NCBI RefSeq assembly: GCF_050402865.1
Contig: NZ_BAABMF010000005.1
Location: forward strand, 1-64,000
Source of the DNA: Clostridium_AF sediminicola
GTDB lineage: Bacteria; Bacillota; Clostridia; Clostridiales; Clostridiaceae
Length of the DNA stretch: 64,000 nucleotides
Direction: 5' to 3'
Of this stretch, positions 8,204 to 16,420 are shown in pieces. How positions within the stretch are numbered: the first letter of the stretch is position 1; each line of letters starts with the position of its first letter. The notes below the pieces were generated by a model. It had not been told where the DNA came from. It did no database searches and saw only the letters and a program-made list of their open reading frames with translations. A program made the position numbers and the translations under genes.

Positions 8204-8987
8204 AGAACATAAAGTATTTCTAAAAAAAGTGAAGAAAAGAAAAAGAATGATTACTATTACAAGACTAGTTATTTTAATTGCTTTTTTTATGATTTGGGAA
8301 ATAGCTGGAAACCTTAGGTGGATAGATCCCTTCCTTACAAGTACTCCATCAAGAATGGTTAAGAGTTTACTTCAAATTTATGGAGAAGGAACTCTCTTTA
8401 AACATATAGGAATTACTTGTTTCGAAACTATCCTAGGTTTTATATCTGGAACTATTCTCGGAACACTTATAGCTATACTTCTATGGTGGTCTGATTTTGC
8501 ATCAAAAGTCCTTGACCCTTATTTAGTTGTACTAAACGCATTACCTAAAGTTGCTTTAGCACCTATTATCATCTTTTGGGTTGGAAATGGCTTGAAAGCA
8601 ATAGTAATAATTACTTTACTCATTTCAATTGTAGTTACAATAATAAATATCCTAAATGGTTTTAAAGAAGTAGATAAAGATAAAATAACACTTCTGAAAA
8701 CATTTGGAGCTAGTAAAAAACAGATACTGAATAACTTAATTATTCCAGCTTCTGTACCGACTATAATTTCTTCTCTTAAAATTAATGTTGGTTTATCCTG
8801 GGTAGGTGTTATCATGGGAGAATTCTTAGTTGCCAAAAATGGATTAGGTTTTCTTATAATCTACGGTGGTCAGGTTTCTCAATTAGATATGGTAATGATG
8901 AGTATCATTGTACTAGCTGTCTTAGCTTTTGTAATGTATGAAGGAATTTCTTTTTTTGAGAAAAAAATTAATACAAAGTATTATTAG
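8181..8987 (+). CDS. ABC transporter permease (SsuC/TauC-like)
   Basis: 268 residues with about six hydrophobic segments. The cytoplasmic coupling loop reads LLKTFGASKKQILNNLIIPASVP, the EAA-type motif contacting the ATPase. It overlaps the ATPase gene, which implies translational coupling. The binding site AAGGAG sits only four bases before the first ATG, so the ATG three codons later remains possible. The three genes at 6192-8987 form a complete importer. Confidence 0.92.
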   Translation: MKLMKISEEHKVFLKKVKKRKRMITITRLVILIAFFMIWEIAGNLRWIDPFLTSTPSRMVKSLLQIYGEGTLFKHIGITCFETILGFISGTILGTLIAILLWWSDFASKVLDPYLVVLNALPKVALAPIIIFWVGNGLKAIVIITLLISIVVTIINILNGFKEVDKDKITLLKTFGASKKQILNNLIIPASVPTIISSLKINVGLSWVGVIMGEFLVAKNGLGFLIIYGGQVSQLDMVMMSIIVLAVLAFVMYEGISFFEKKINTKYY

Positions 8988-9000
8988 CATATAATATTAA

Positions 9001-9043
9001 TACATGTCCAAAACTCTTATTCATGGTGAGTTTTAGACATGTA
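9001..9043 (+). terminator. Hairpin after the ABC importer operon
   Basis: TACATGTCCAAAACTC pairs with GAGTTTTAGACATGTA with one mismatch around a short loop, directly after the permease gene. There is no long T-tract, so termination is probable rather than certain. Confidence 0.65.
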
Positions 9044-9142
9044 TTTCATCTTAAAAATTTTGAAAAATTTTCAAATTCAAGAATATTATGTCCAATTTTT
9101 GTCTATTATTTTAAATAGGTAAATATTTATGGTGGTGATATA

Positions 9143-9514
9143 ATGAAAAATTTTGAAAAAGGTAATTTGTTTTATAATAATAAAAAATATTATGAGGCTA
9201 TTGAAAATTATAAAAAGGCTTTAATTCAAAGCGAAAATAATACTACAATCTTATATAACATTGGTGTATGTTTTATTAAATTAGAAAAATATTTTGATGC
9301 AATCGAATTTTTTAAAAAAGCTATCACTTCTAATAACAATTTAAACTTAAATTATAACAGCAAGTATTTCTATAATTTAGGATTTTGCTATTCAAAATTA
9401 AATAATAATAAAAAAGCTTTAATTTATTTTAATACTGCTTGGGCATTAGATAATTTTGATAATGATTGTAAAGAAGCAATTGATCTAATATTGAGAAAGT
9501 ATCCAAAAACTTAA
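9143..9514 (+). CDS. Small TPR-repeat protein
   Basis: 123 residues made of about three tetratricopeptide units. Visible repeats include NKKYYEAIENYKKAL, EKYFDAIEFFKKAI and NNNKKALIYFNTAW. No signal peptide or membrane segment, so it is probably a cytoplasmic protein-protein adaptor. GGTGGTGAT lies upstream of the ATG. It converges directly on the transglutaminase-like gene: the two stop codons are adjacent with no spacer. Confidence 0.85.
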   Translation: MKNFEKGNLFYNNKKYYEAIENYKKALIQSENNTTILYNIGVCFIKLEKYFDAIEFFKKAITSNNNLNLNYNSKYFYNLGFCYSKLNNNKKALIYFNTAWALDNFDNDCKEAIDLILRKYPKT

Positions 9515-10690
9515 TTACCACTCTCCTGCAATTTCTGCTCCTCTATGGTCCAAATTAAATAACGGAGAATCAAAATAGTTTCCCCCTTTATAGAAGGTTG
9601 GATCAACATTTATCCACTGATTTTTAACAGGGTCATATATTTGGTTCCATGCATGACTAACCCATTTCCCATCACTTTTACCATCACCTGTAATTATTCT
9701 AACCTTTATGTCATTTGCTATACTCATTGTAGCAAATAAGCATGCGTAATCAAAACACACTCCTTCTCTTGTATAGAATGTATTAACTGTACCAGATTCT
9801 ACGTTAAATTCATTTCTTAAGATTTTTTCCGCTTTATCATAATCATATTCAATATTTGAACCAATCCATTCATATATTGCTTTGGATTTATCAACAGAAT
9901 TATCATATTTGTTTGCAAGTTTTTTTGCAAAGGTATCAATCTCGTCATTAGATCTGACACCTTCCTCTAAAGTAATTCCATTGTAATAGACTATAACCTT
10001 TTTATTACCAGATACTTCATTACTTTCTTCCACCCTGATTTTAAACGAATTATTTATAATAATAGGAATCTTCTGTACTAGCTCAGTCTGTGAAATAGGA
10101 TAAACCACTTTACTGTTTACATAGTTATAAATCTTTGATTTTTCCACAGCTTTAGTAAATTTATCATTCACTTTAAAATATACTCCAAGATTTAAAGCTA
10201 CTACAAATATTAAAATCAAACAAATAGTCGTTGGTATTTGAAACAAAGCACCTGCAAATCTCTTTGTAGCTTCACCTTTTTTCTTTAGAAACATTTGAAT
10301 TCCATCTAATACTAAATAAACTGTAAAAGAATTTATTAATTTTAATATTATGTCAATTATTATATAACAGATAAAAATTATTATAGGCATAATAATAATA
10401 TATATAGTTATTGGTCTTTCTTCAATGAAACTAAGTATTGCTCTAGGAGTTTTTTCATAAATAACACTATATATTCCTTCCAGTTTCATAATATATATAT
10501 TCTTTGTTATATTAGCCCCTAGTATAATGCCTATTAAAAATGCAATATTGCTCCAAAAGTCCTCTACTTGATTTTTTAAATCATTGGAAGAAAAACTTGT
10601 AAAAATACCTTTTAATATAGGAAATATTGCTACTATCATAAGTATAATATCTATTGGATTTTCCAAAAATTCTATTGTTATTTTACTCAT
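9515..10690 (-). CDS. Membrane-anchored transglutaminase-like protein with CvpA-like N-terminus
   Basis: About 391 residues. Several hydrophobic segments in the first half resemble CvpA-type membrane domains. The last 85 residues form a transglutaminase-like core: GVCFDYA (Cys about 312), SHAWNQIY (His about 346) and NVDPTF (Asp about 363) give a complete Cys-His-Asp triad. It could be a protease or cross-linking enzyme acting at the cell surface; the substrate is unknown. I chose the ATG at 10690, which overlaps the recX stop by 8 bases. TTG and ATG alternatives lie 2-4 codons upstream. Confidence 0.78.
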   Translation of the reverse strand: MSKITIEFLENPIDIILMIVAIFPILKGIFTSFSSNDLKNQVEDFWSNIAFLIGIILGANITKNIYIMKLEGIYSVIYEKTPRAILSFIEERPITIYIIIMPIIIFICYIIIDIILKLINSFTVYLVLDGIQMFLKKKGEATKRFAGALFQIPTTICLILIFVVALNLGVYFKVNDKFTKAVEKSKIYNYVNSKVVYPISQTELVQKIPIIINNSFKIRVEESNEVSGNKKVIVYYNGITLEEGVRSNDEIDTFAKKLANKYDNSVDKSKAIYEWIGSNIEYDYDKAEKILRNEFNVESGTVNTFYTREGVCFDYACLFATMSIANDIKVRIITGDGKSDGKWVSHAWNQIYDPVKNQWINVDPTFYKGGNYFDSPLFNLDHRGAEIAGEW

Positions 10691-11519
10691 ATTCATCACC
10701 AATTACTTTTTTTATGACTCTTTTTATCTCATCCCAATCATAACCTTTTCGTAACAAAAACTGTGATAATTTTATATAAATCTTTTTATTATCAGTTTCA
10801 TTTTTTAACAATTGTCTATATTTTTTTTCTGCTATTTGCAACAATTGATGATTAAAACCCTCGTCATCCATACTTTCATTATTATCATTATTAACAGTAT
10901 CAATTAGCGGAGGTAGTATTTCATTAATTATATCAAATGAATACCCTTTAGTTGCAAGGTAACTTCCTACTTTGCTATATAGTACTCTTTTGCCATATTT
11001 ATTATTAATTCCTTTTAATTTCTTCTGAGCCACTTTTTTTGCTCCATGGATTTCAATATCAGTATTTATTATTTTTAGTTTATTTTCAATTACTTTTTCT
11101 TTTATTCCTTTTTTAATTAAATCATGCTTTATTTTATTTTTTCCAAATTTTTTAATTTTATCATTAATATACATATTACAGTACTTTTCATCATCTACGA
11201 AACCATACCCTTTTAGGAATTTAATTACTCTTTCAATGGTTTCATCATTATATTCACTTCTTAATAATTTATCCCTAATATCCTTTTCTGTTTTATATGC
11301 TCTTTCAATGCTTTTCATTGCACTTATTTTTGCTTTAAGGTAATTATCTTCGTTAATTACCTCTTCTAAATATTCAGCATCAATTTCTTTATCTTTTTCT
11401 AATTTATATTTGTAAATTAATTCCTCATTACAAGAAAAAGCATATTCATCGTTTATATAAACATTTACTCTCTTGTTATTTCTTTTTCCATATTCCATTC
11501 TTGTAATTTTGTTCTTCAT
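10683..11519 (-). CDS. recX: Regulatory protein RecX
   Basis: 278 residues with the three-helix repeats of RecX: LLRSEYNDETIERVIKFLKGYGFVDDEKYC is typical, as is the N-terminal KNKRVNVYINDEYAF start. RecX modulates RecA filaments during recombination. The protein is longer than many RecX proteins because of additional C-terminal repeats. It sits between an M16 peptidase gene (4-base gap) and the transglutaminase-like gene (overlapping), so the three may be cotranscribed. recA itself is not in the window. Confidence 0.85.
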   Translation of the reverse strand: MKNKITRMEYGKRNNKRVNVYINDEYAFSCNEELIYKYKLEKDKEIDAEYLEEVINEDNYLKAKISAMKSIERAYKTEKDIRDKLLRSEYNDETIERVIKFLKGYGFVDDEKYCNMYINDKIKKFGKNKIKHDLIKKGIKEKVIENKLKIINTDIEIHGAKKVAQKKLKGINNKYGKRVLYSKVGSYLATKGYSFDIINEILPPLIDTVNNDNNESMDDEGFNHQLLQIAEKKYRQLLKNETDNKKIYIKLSQFLLRKGYDWDEIKRVIKKVIGDEYE

Positions 11520-11523
11520 TCAA

Positions 11524-12768
11524 TCATTCCTTTTTTGACGAAATAATATGTAATGTTGGATTACAAAGTACTTTTGCAGCTATGCTTTGGATATCTTCTA
11601 CATTAATCTCTTCCAAATTTTTATCATAGTTCTCATATTCAGAAACATTTCTTTCATCTAATACTAACGATAATAAATAATCCCCTAGTTCGATAGTATC
11701 CTCTAATGTAGAAGTTAGTGATGTTTTAAAAATTTTCTTCATTAATTCAATATCATCTTTTGTATATTTAATTTTCTTATTTTTAATATCTTCGAAACTT
11801 TTCTCTATTATGTCCATTGCTTCATCCATATTTTCTTCATTAACAGATGTGTAAAAATATATAAGTTTAATATTCTTACTGTTATCAATATCTGAATAAA
11901 TATCATAAACTAAACCTCTATCTTCTCTAAGTTTCCTAAATAAAATAGAATTTTGACTTTCGCCTAATTTATAACAAAGAATCCTCAATGCTAGTTCTTC
12001 TTGATATGTTAACCCGTGAAATGTAAACAGATACGCTATATTAACATGTTCACAATCTCTTTTATAAGTTTTTTTAATTAATGGAATATTATCTTCTACT
12101 AAAATCTTTTCTTTCAACATTTTTTTATCTTTCCAAGGTAAAAAATGTGTTTCTACCAATTCTTTTATATATTGATGTTCAAAGTTAGAAATAACTATCA
12201 TAACTGAATTTGAAGGTACATAGTACTTTTTATAAAACTCAATTATTTGACTTCTTGTTAATTTGTTAATATCACTTTTTTTTCCTAAAGTATCATACTT
12301 TAAATTGCTCTTTTCAAAAGCTAATTCTATTGCTTTTTGAATGCATAAGTACTCTAAATCATCTTTTTTGGAACCAATTTCAGAAATGACAACAGATTTT
12401 TCTTTTTCAATTTCTTTACTATCAAATACTGAATTTAATACCATATCTGAAAGTAATTCTATTGATTTACTTATCTCTGTATTTAATGCATTTATAGTGT
12501 ATACTGTACTATTATATTCAGTATATGCATTATATTCTCCTCCAATAAGTTCTAGTTCTCTGTTTAATACTTCATTATTTCTTTTATTCGTCCCTTTAAA
12601 TAACATATGCTCAATAAAGTGAGTAATTCCCTTTTCAGCCTTCTCTTCTAATAGCGCTCCTACTTTTATTCCTAAGTTTAAAGAAAATAATTCTGTGTCT
12701 CTTTTAACAGAAATAAGTTTTAACCCATTTCCCAATATTTGTTCATTTATATCTAAAGTTTTTTTCAT
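11524..12768 (-). CDS. M16 family zinc metallopeptidase
   Basis: 414 residues. The inverted zinc motif HxxEH appears as HFIEH near residue 53, followed by the typical GTNKRNNEVLNRELELIGG and, further on, EY/NAYTEYNSTVY. This is a pitrilysin/processing-protease-type domain pair. The ATG at 12768 is preceded by GGGGAG; an upstream in-frame extension is less likely to be translated. The RxxxY region LREDRGLVYDIYS in the second half is also typical of the family. Role probably peptide turnover or processing. Confidence 0.9.
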   Translation of the reverse strand: MKKTLDINEQILGNGLKLISVKRDTELFSLNLGIKVGALLEEKAEKGITHFIEHMLFKGTNKRNNEVLNRELELIGGEYNAYTEYNSTVYTINALNTEISKSIELLSDMVLNSVFDSKEIEKEKSVVISEIGSKKDDLEYLCIQKAIELAFEKSNLKYDTLGKKSDINKLTRSQIIEFYKKYYVPSNSVMIVISNFEHQYIKELVETHFLPWKDKKMLKEKILVEDNIPLIKKTYKRDCEHVNIAYLFTFHGLTYQEELALRILCYKLGESQNSILFRKLREDRGLVYDIYSDIDNSKNIKLIYFYTSVNEENMDEAMDIIEKSFEDIKNKKIKYTKDDIELMKKIFKTSLTSTLEDTIELGDYLLSLVLDERNVSEYENYDKNLEEINVEDIQSIAAKVLCNPTLHIISSKKE

Positions 12769-12824
12769 GTTTTCTCCCCTAATAACAAAGTTTATTCTTA
12801 AATATTTTAACACAAGGGTGACAT

Positions 12825-12861
12825 TAAAAAAAGAAATTCAATATTTTGAATTTCTTTTAAA
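12825..12861 (-). terminator. Terminator of the GH57/DUF4912 operon
   Basis: AAAAGAAATTCAA and TTGAATTTCTTTT form a strong stem with a 4-nt loop, just downstream of the minus-strand GH57 gene. A T-run follows on the minus strand. Confidence 0.8.
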
Positions 12862-12866
12862 ACTTC

Positions 12867-14447
12867 CTAACTGGAATATAGCGAATAATCAATATTAGCA
12901 AAAATATTGTCTGTCTTTTCTATCTGTATTAACCATTCATTATTTATATTATTATTATTTATCTCTTTATATAATCTATCAAATCTCCCTATATGAGTTG
13001 TTACTCTGTTAGTAGCATACTGAAAACTTGTATTGTTACTTATAATAAATGACCAATCTGATGCTTCTGCCAGCATTAGTTCTCTAGCAGCTTGATTTAA
13101 AGCTCTCTTTTGAATTTCAGTTGGATTTTCAAAAAAATTTGCAAGTTCTATCATTGCTTCTCCACATCTATGTAGTTCTTTTACAATCCAATCATTAGAA
13201 GGATTCAACCATACTGAAAAATCTCCATTTTTACCCCAACTTGATGGTGTAGGCAGAGAATATTGCACTAATGGATTCTCTTTAAGGTACTCTGAAGGAG
13301 TAACTAACTTTACTTCATTTCCTTTTTCATATTTTAATTTTAATATTTCTCTTATAAAATCAGGACCTTCAAACCACCAGTGACCAAATAATTCCGTATC
13401 GTATGGACATGTTATGATTGGTTTAGCCTCCATATGTTTATAAACATTATCTATTTGTGTATTTCTACTATTTACAAAATGTCTAGCATGCTCTTTCACC
13501 CTATCTATGGCATTTTTTCTATTGTAGATATCCTTTTCTTCAGTATTACCAGTAATTTTATAATATTTCATACCAGTATCAACTCTAATTCCGTTTTGAT
13601 TTATATATGGCGCTACGTAAGTCATATCTAATTCATGTCCAATATCTCTATAAAACTCACGATAATTAATATCTGCAGGATATCCAACAATATTACTCCA
13701 TACTTGCTGAGAAGCTTCAATATCTCTCCCAAACAAACTAACTCCTGTTGGTGTCACTATTGGTGCATATGTTCCATATCTAGGTTTAGGAGATGCGTTC
13801 AAAATTGCAATATTTTCAGCAATAAAATATTCTAGTCCATATTCTTTTATAATAGAATCTATATAATATGTATATGCACATTCTGGAAGCCAAATTCCCT
13901 TGGGAGGATGACCAATGTATTCAGTATAAGATTTCACTGCAGTAGCTATTTGAGCTTTTACTGTCTCCTTATTAATCATGAGTAATGGCAATAATCCATG
14001 AGTTGCTGAACACGTTATTATTTCTAAAACACCTATTTTATCAAATTTTTTAAAGGCATTCATTAATCTATTATCATATTTTGTGTATGTTCTAAGTAAA
14101 TTATTAAATCTCTCGTAATAAAATTTAGCTATTTCATTTAAGCCTTCATTATTTTCTGTTCTCCTAATTTCTTTCTCTGCTAGTTCTATGGATTTATTTA
14201 AATATTTAATAAACCTGTTATTTATATATTCATCTTCTAACATCTCCATCAGAGTTGGTGAAATAGACATTGTAATTTTAAAGCTCACACCTTCTTTTAG
14301 TAAGTCATCAAACACCATAATTAGAGGTAAATAAGATTCATTCATTGCCTCAAAAAGCCATCTTTCCTCTAATTCATCTTCAACATTAGGATTTCTCACA
14401 AAAGGCATATGACTATGTAAAATTATAGAAATATATCCTTTACACAT
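12867..14447 (-). CDS. 1,4-alpha-glucan branching enzyme, glycoside hydrolase family 57
   Basis: 526 residues, a full-length GH57/DUF1957 branching-enzyme type. HSHMPFVR opens the (beta/alpha)7 barrel; the catalytic nucleophile is the Glu in WLPEC (Glu189), and the acid/base is the Asp in CPYDTELFGHWW (Asp350), matching the family's known pair. It introduces alpha-1,6 branches into glycogen-like glucan in the cytoplasm. The next gene upstream in the same operon is a DUF4912 protein, the usual partner of this enzyme in Clostridia. GGAG binding site before ATG. Confidence 0.92.
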   Translation of the reverse strand: MCKGYISIILHSHMPFVRNPNVEDELEERWLFEAMNESYLPLIMVFDDLLKEGVSFKITMSISPTLMEMLEDEYINNRFIKYLNKSIELAEKEIRRTENNEGLNEIAKFYYERFNNLLRTYTKYDNRLMNAFKKFDKIGVLEIITCSATHGLLPLLMINKETVKAQIATAVKSYTEYIGHPPKGIWLPECAYTYYIDSIIKEYGLEYFIAENIAILNASPKPRYGTYAPIVTPTGVSLFGRDIEASQQVWSNIVGYPADINYREFYRDIGHELDMTYVAPYINQNGIRVDTGMKYYKITGNTEEKDIYNRKNAIDRVKEHARHFVNSRNTQIDNVYKHMEAKPIITCPYDTELFGHWWFEGPDFIREILKLKYEKGNEVKLVTPSEYLKENPLVQYSLPTPSSWGKNGDFSVWLNPSNDWIVKELHRCGEAMIELANFFENPTEIQKRALNQAARELMLAEASDWSFIISNNTSFQYATNRVTTHIGRFDRLYKEINNNNINNEWLIQIEKTDNIFANIDYSLYSS

Positions 14448-14468
14448 AACAATTACTCCTTTACATTA

Positions 14469-14993
14469 TTATCTAGATGAAGTATTTTCATAAACTTTAA
14501 AAATATTTCTATAATATTCATCAAAATAATCAGTTTTATGAATATCTTTTTTAAAAATCAAGTCAGATTGATTCTTATTGTTAGTAAAACTAGATGGTAT
14601 GATAATGTCTTCACCATTTATATTTGAAGTATCCATAAAATATAAAGATTCATTATCTGCCGTTCTTTCTCTAGGTGTAGAGATTATATTAGATTCTGCT
14701 AATTCTATAAATTTACCACTAGCTAGTATCCTTCCAAATTTTACATAAACCTCTATATTGTCTTCTAAAAGATTAATATAATAGCTCTCTTCATTTTTAT
14801 TAATATTAATAGTTTTTATTTCATCAGATACACCATCATTAATTTTATAAACTTTTATTATTGGTTTTGAATTTTCCCAAGCATTATTTCCATAAGCATT
14901 CTGAAATTCTTCCTGTGTTTCTGGTGAGATGTTGTAATAGCAAAATACTATTCTAGGGCTTTGTATTAATAATTTCACTGATAACTTTTTCAT
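14469..14993 (-). CDS. DUF4912 domain protein, glycogen-branching partner
   Basis: 174 residues from the ATG at 14993. The domain shows SPRIVFCYYNISPETQEEF and a later VKFGRILASGKFIELAESN, typical of DUF4912, a beta-rich domain that commonly sits beside GH57 enzymes. It may bind glucan or the enzyme, but I do not know a demonstrated function. A TTG 12 codons upstream (15029) gives a longer reading but lacks a binding site. The gene ends 21 bases before the GH57 start, so the two form an operon. Confidence 0.78.
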   Translation of the reverse strand: MKKLSVKLLIQSPRIVFCYYNISPETQEEFQNAYGNNAWENSKPIIKVYKINDGVSDEIKTININKNEESYYINLLEDNIEVYVKFGRILASGKFIELAESNIISTPRERTADNESLYFMDTSNINGEDIIIPSSFTNNKNQSDLIFKKDIHKTDYFDEYYRNIFKVYENTSSR

Positions 14994-15122
14994 ATTCTCT
15001 ATTCTTATCTCTTCCACCTTCTTAATCAAATCATTTTATAAATAATCACATTTCATCAAGAAACAATTCCTATATTAATCTTAATTGTATAAAAATCTCT
15101 ATAAATTATTATACATTAAAAC

Positions 15123-15162
15123 AAAATTCATGTCATTTGATTAAGTAAATAACATGAATTTT
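15123..15162. repeat. Inverted repeat upstream of the L,D-transpeptidase gene
   Basis: AAAATTCATGT and ACATGAATTTT form an 11-bp perfect dyad with an 18-nt centre, between divergently transcribed genes. It could be an operator or a transcript hairpin. Confidence 0.5.
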
Positions 15163-15235
15163 CTACCTTATTTATCAATTAATAATTTAATAAAAATTTT
15201 ATTTGTGGAAAAAATAATCACAGGAGTTGATTTAT

Positions 15236-15931
15236 ATGAGGCCAAATAAAATTCTTAACAAAATTCTTATTTTTGCTGTTATTGTTGGTATTATGACAGG
15301 TGAATTCACTAAGGTATATGGATATAAAATCAAAGAAGATTATGATCCTCAAAAACCAACAACAATAATATGTGATATCTGCGATGATATAATGTATGTT
15401 TTCCAAGATAACAAAGTTATTAGAAGCTATTCGATTTCGGGCGGTAAACCTTCTACACCATCTCCTATTGGAACTTGGACAATAATCAGTAAAGGTACTT
15501 GGGGCGAAGGATTTGGTGGTCGTTGGATGGGATTCAATGTTCCTTGGGGAAAATACGGTATACATGGCACTATATATCCAAATTCTGTTGGTTGGAATTC
15601 TTCACATGGTTGTATTAGGATGCATAATAAAGATGTTGCTGAACTGTATAAGATAACTAAACATGGTACCAAAGTAATCATTTGGGGTGGTCCATATGGC
15701 AATTTTGGTTCATATTTAAGAACAATTAAACCTGGTATGCGTGGTTCAGATATCTATGAGTTACAAGTGATACTTAAAGAAAAGGGCTATTATAACGCTA
15801 ATCCTGACGGACTTTACGGTGACTACTTCAAAAATACAATTCATAAATTTCAAAAAGACAATAACTTAAAAGTAACTGATTCAATCGGATGGAGTTTTTA
15901 TGAAAAATTAGGAGTGGATTTAATAGAATAA
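15236..15931 (+). CDS. L,D-transpeptidase (YkuD) with C-terminal peptidoglycan-binding domain
   Basis: 231 residues: an N-terminal signal anchor (about 7-28), a YkuD domain with the catalytic motif HGCIRMHN (Cys126) and a preceding GIHGT, and a C-terminal PG_binding_1 domain (about 165-225, GMRGSDIYELQVILKEKGYY). It would form 3-3 crosslinks or attach proteins in the wall outside the membrane. AGGAG lies nine bases before the ATG; a TTG three codons earlier overlaps that binding site and is unlikely. It is a monocistron with its own terminator. Confidence 0.93.
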   Translation: MRPNKILNKILIFAVIVGIMTGEFTKVYGYKIKEDYDPQKPTTIICDICDDIMYVFQDNKVIRSYSISGGKPSTPSPIGTWTIISKGTWGEGFGGRWMGFNVPWGKYGIHGTIYPNSVGWNSSHGCIRMHNKDVAELYKITKHGTKVIIWGGPYGNFGSYLRTIKPGMRGSDIYELQVILKEKGYYNANPDGLYGDYFKNTIHKFQKDNNLKVTDSIGWSFYEKLGVDLIE

Positions 15932-15960
15932 TTTGCTATGCAAATTATTCTATTATTTTT
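15924..15960 (+). terminator. Terminator of the L,D-transpeptidase gene
   Basis: AGAATAATTTG and CAAATTATTCT form an 11-bp stem with loop CTATG, followed by ATTATTTTT. It lies between convergent genes and may serve both. Confidence 0.85.
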
Positions 15961-15987
15961 CAGTATATAATATCAAATGAAGCGTTC

Positions 15988-16401
15988 CTAAGAGGCATTT
16001 ATTCTTATCCACTCCCATAAATCTGGATTATTTTCAAGACATTGTGGACCCATAATACTTCCTTTTAGTCCATGTTCTCTCATAGCACTAAAAGTTAAAG
16101 GACTTGCAACATCACTCGGAAATCTTTTTAAAACCTTCAACATCATAAATTTCTTTTTTGGAGACTTTCCCTTAATCTTTATATATTTTTCAGCTTTATC
16201 AATAACCATTTCCATGGGTAATTCAATATCATCAACTATGCATTTAAATAATATTTGTTTGAATGGAACTCCTGAATAAATATAAACTATATCTCCTACT
16301 ACAACTTTACTACTCATTGGCCATGGTGTTACCTCTTCTTCAGTAAAAGCACCTATAACATCATAGTATTTAGGATTTGCAGGATAAACCCAATTTCTCA
16401 T
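15988..16401 (-). CDS. EVE domain protein
   Basis: 137 residues. The start MRNWVYPANPKYYDV, then VVVGDIVYIYSGVPFKQILFKC, fits the EVE/PUA-like fold, which in studied members binds modified bases in DNA or RNA. It ends with the family-like LENNPDLWEWI. The ATG at 16401 has GAGGTG six bases upstream; the GTG three codons earlier overlaps that site. It follows the Lon-like protease gene by 19 bases on the same strand, so they are probably cotranscribed. Confidence 0.82.
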   Translation of the reverse strand: MRNWVYPANPKYYDVIGAFTEEEVTPWPMSSKVVVGDIVYIYSGVPFKQILFKCIVDDIELPMEMVIDKAEKYIKIKGKSPKKKFMMLKVLKRFPSDVASPLTFSAMREHGLKGSIMGPQCLENNPDLWEWIRINAS

Positions 16402-16420
16402 CTTTATCACCTCTTAAAAT

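Noticed and set aside
12695..12898. Plus-strand frame overlapping the M16 peptidase and GH57 ends
   Set aside because: No binding site, and its codons mirror the real minus-strand genes and their terminator.
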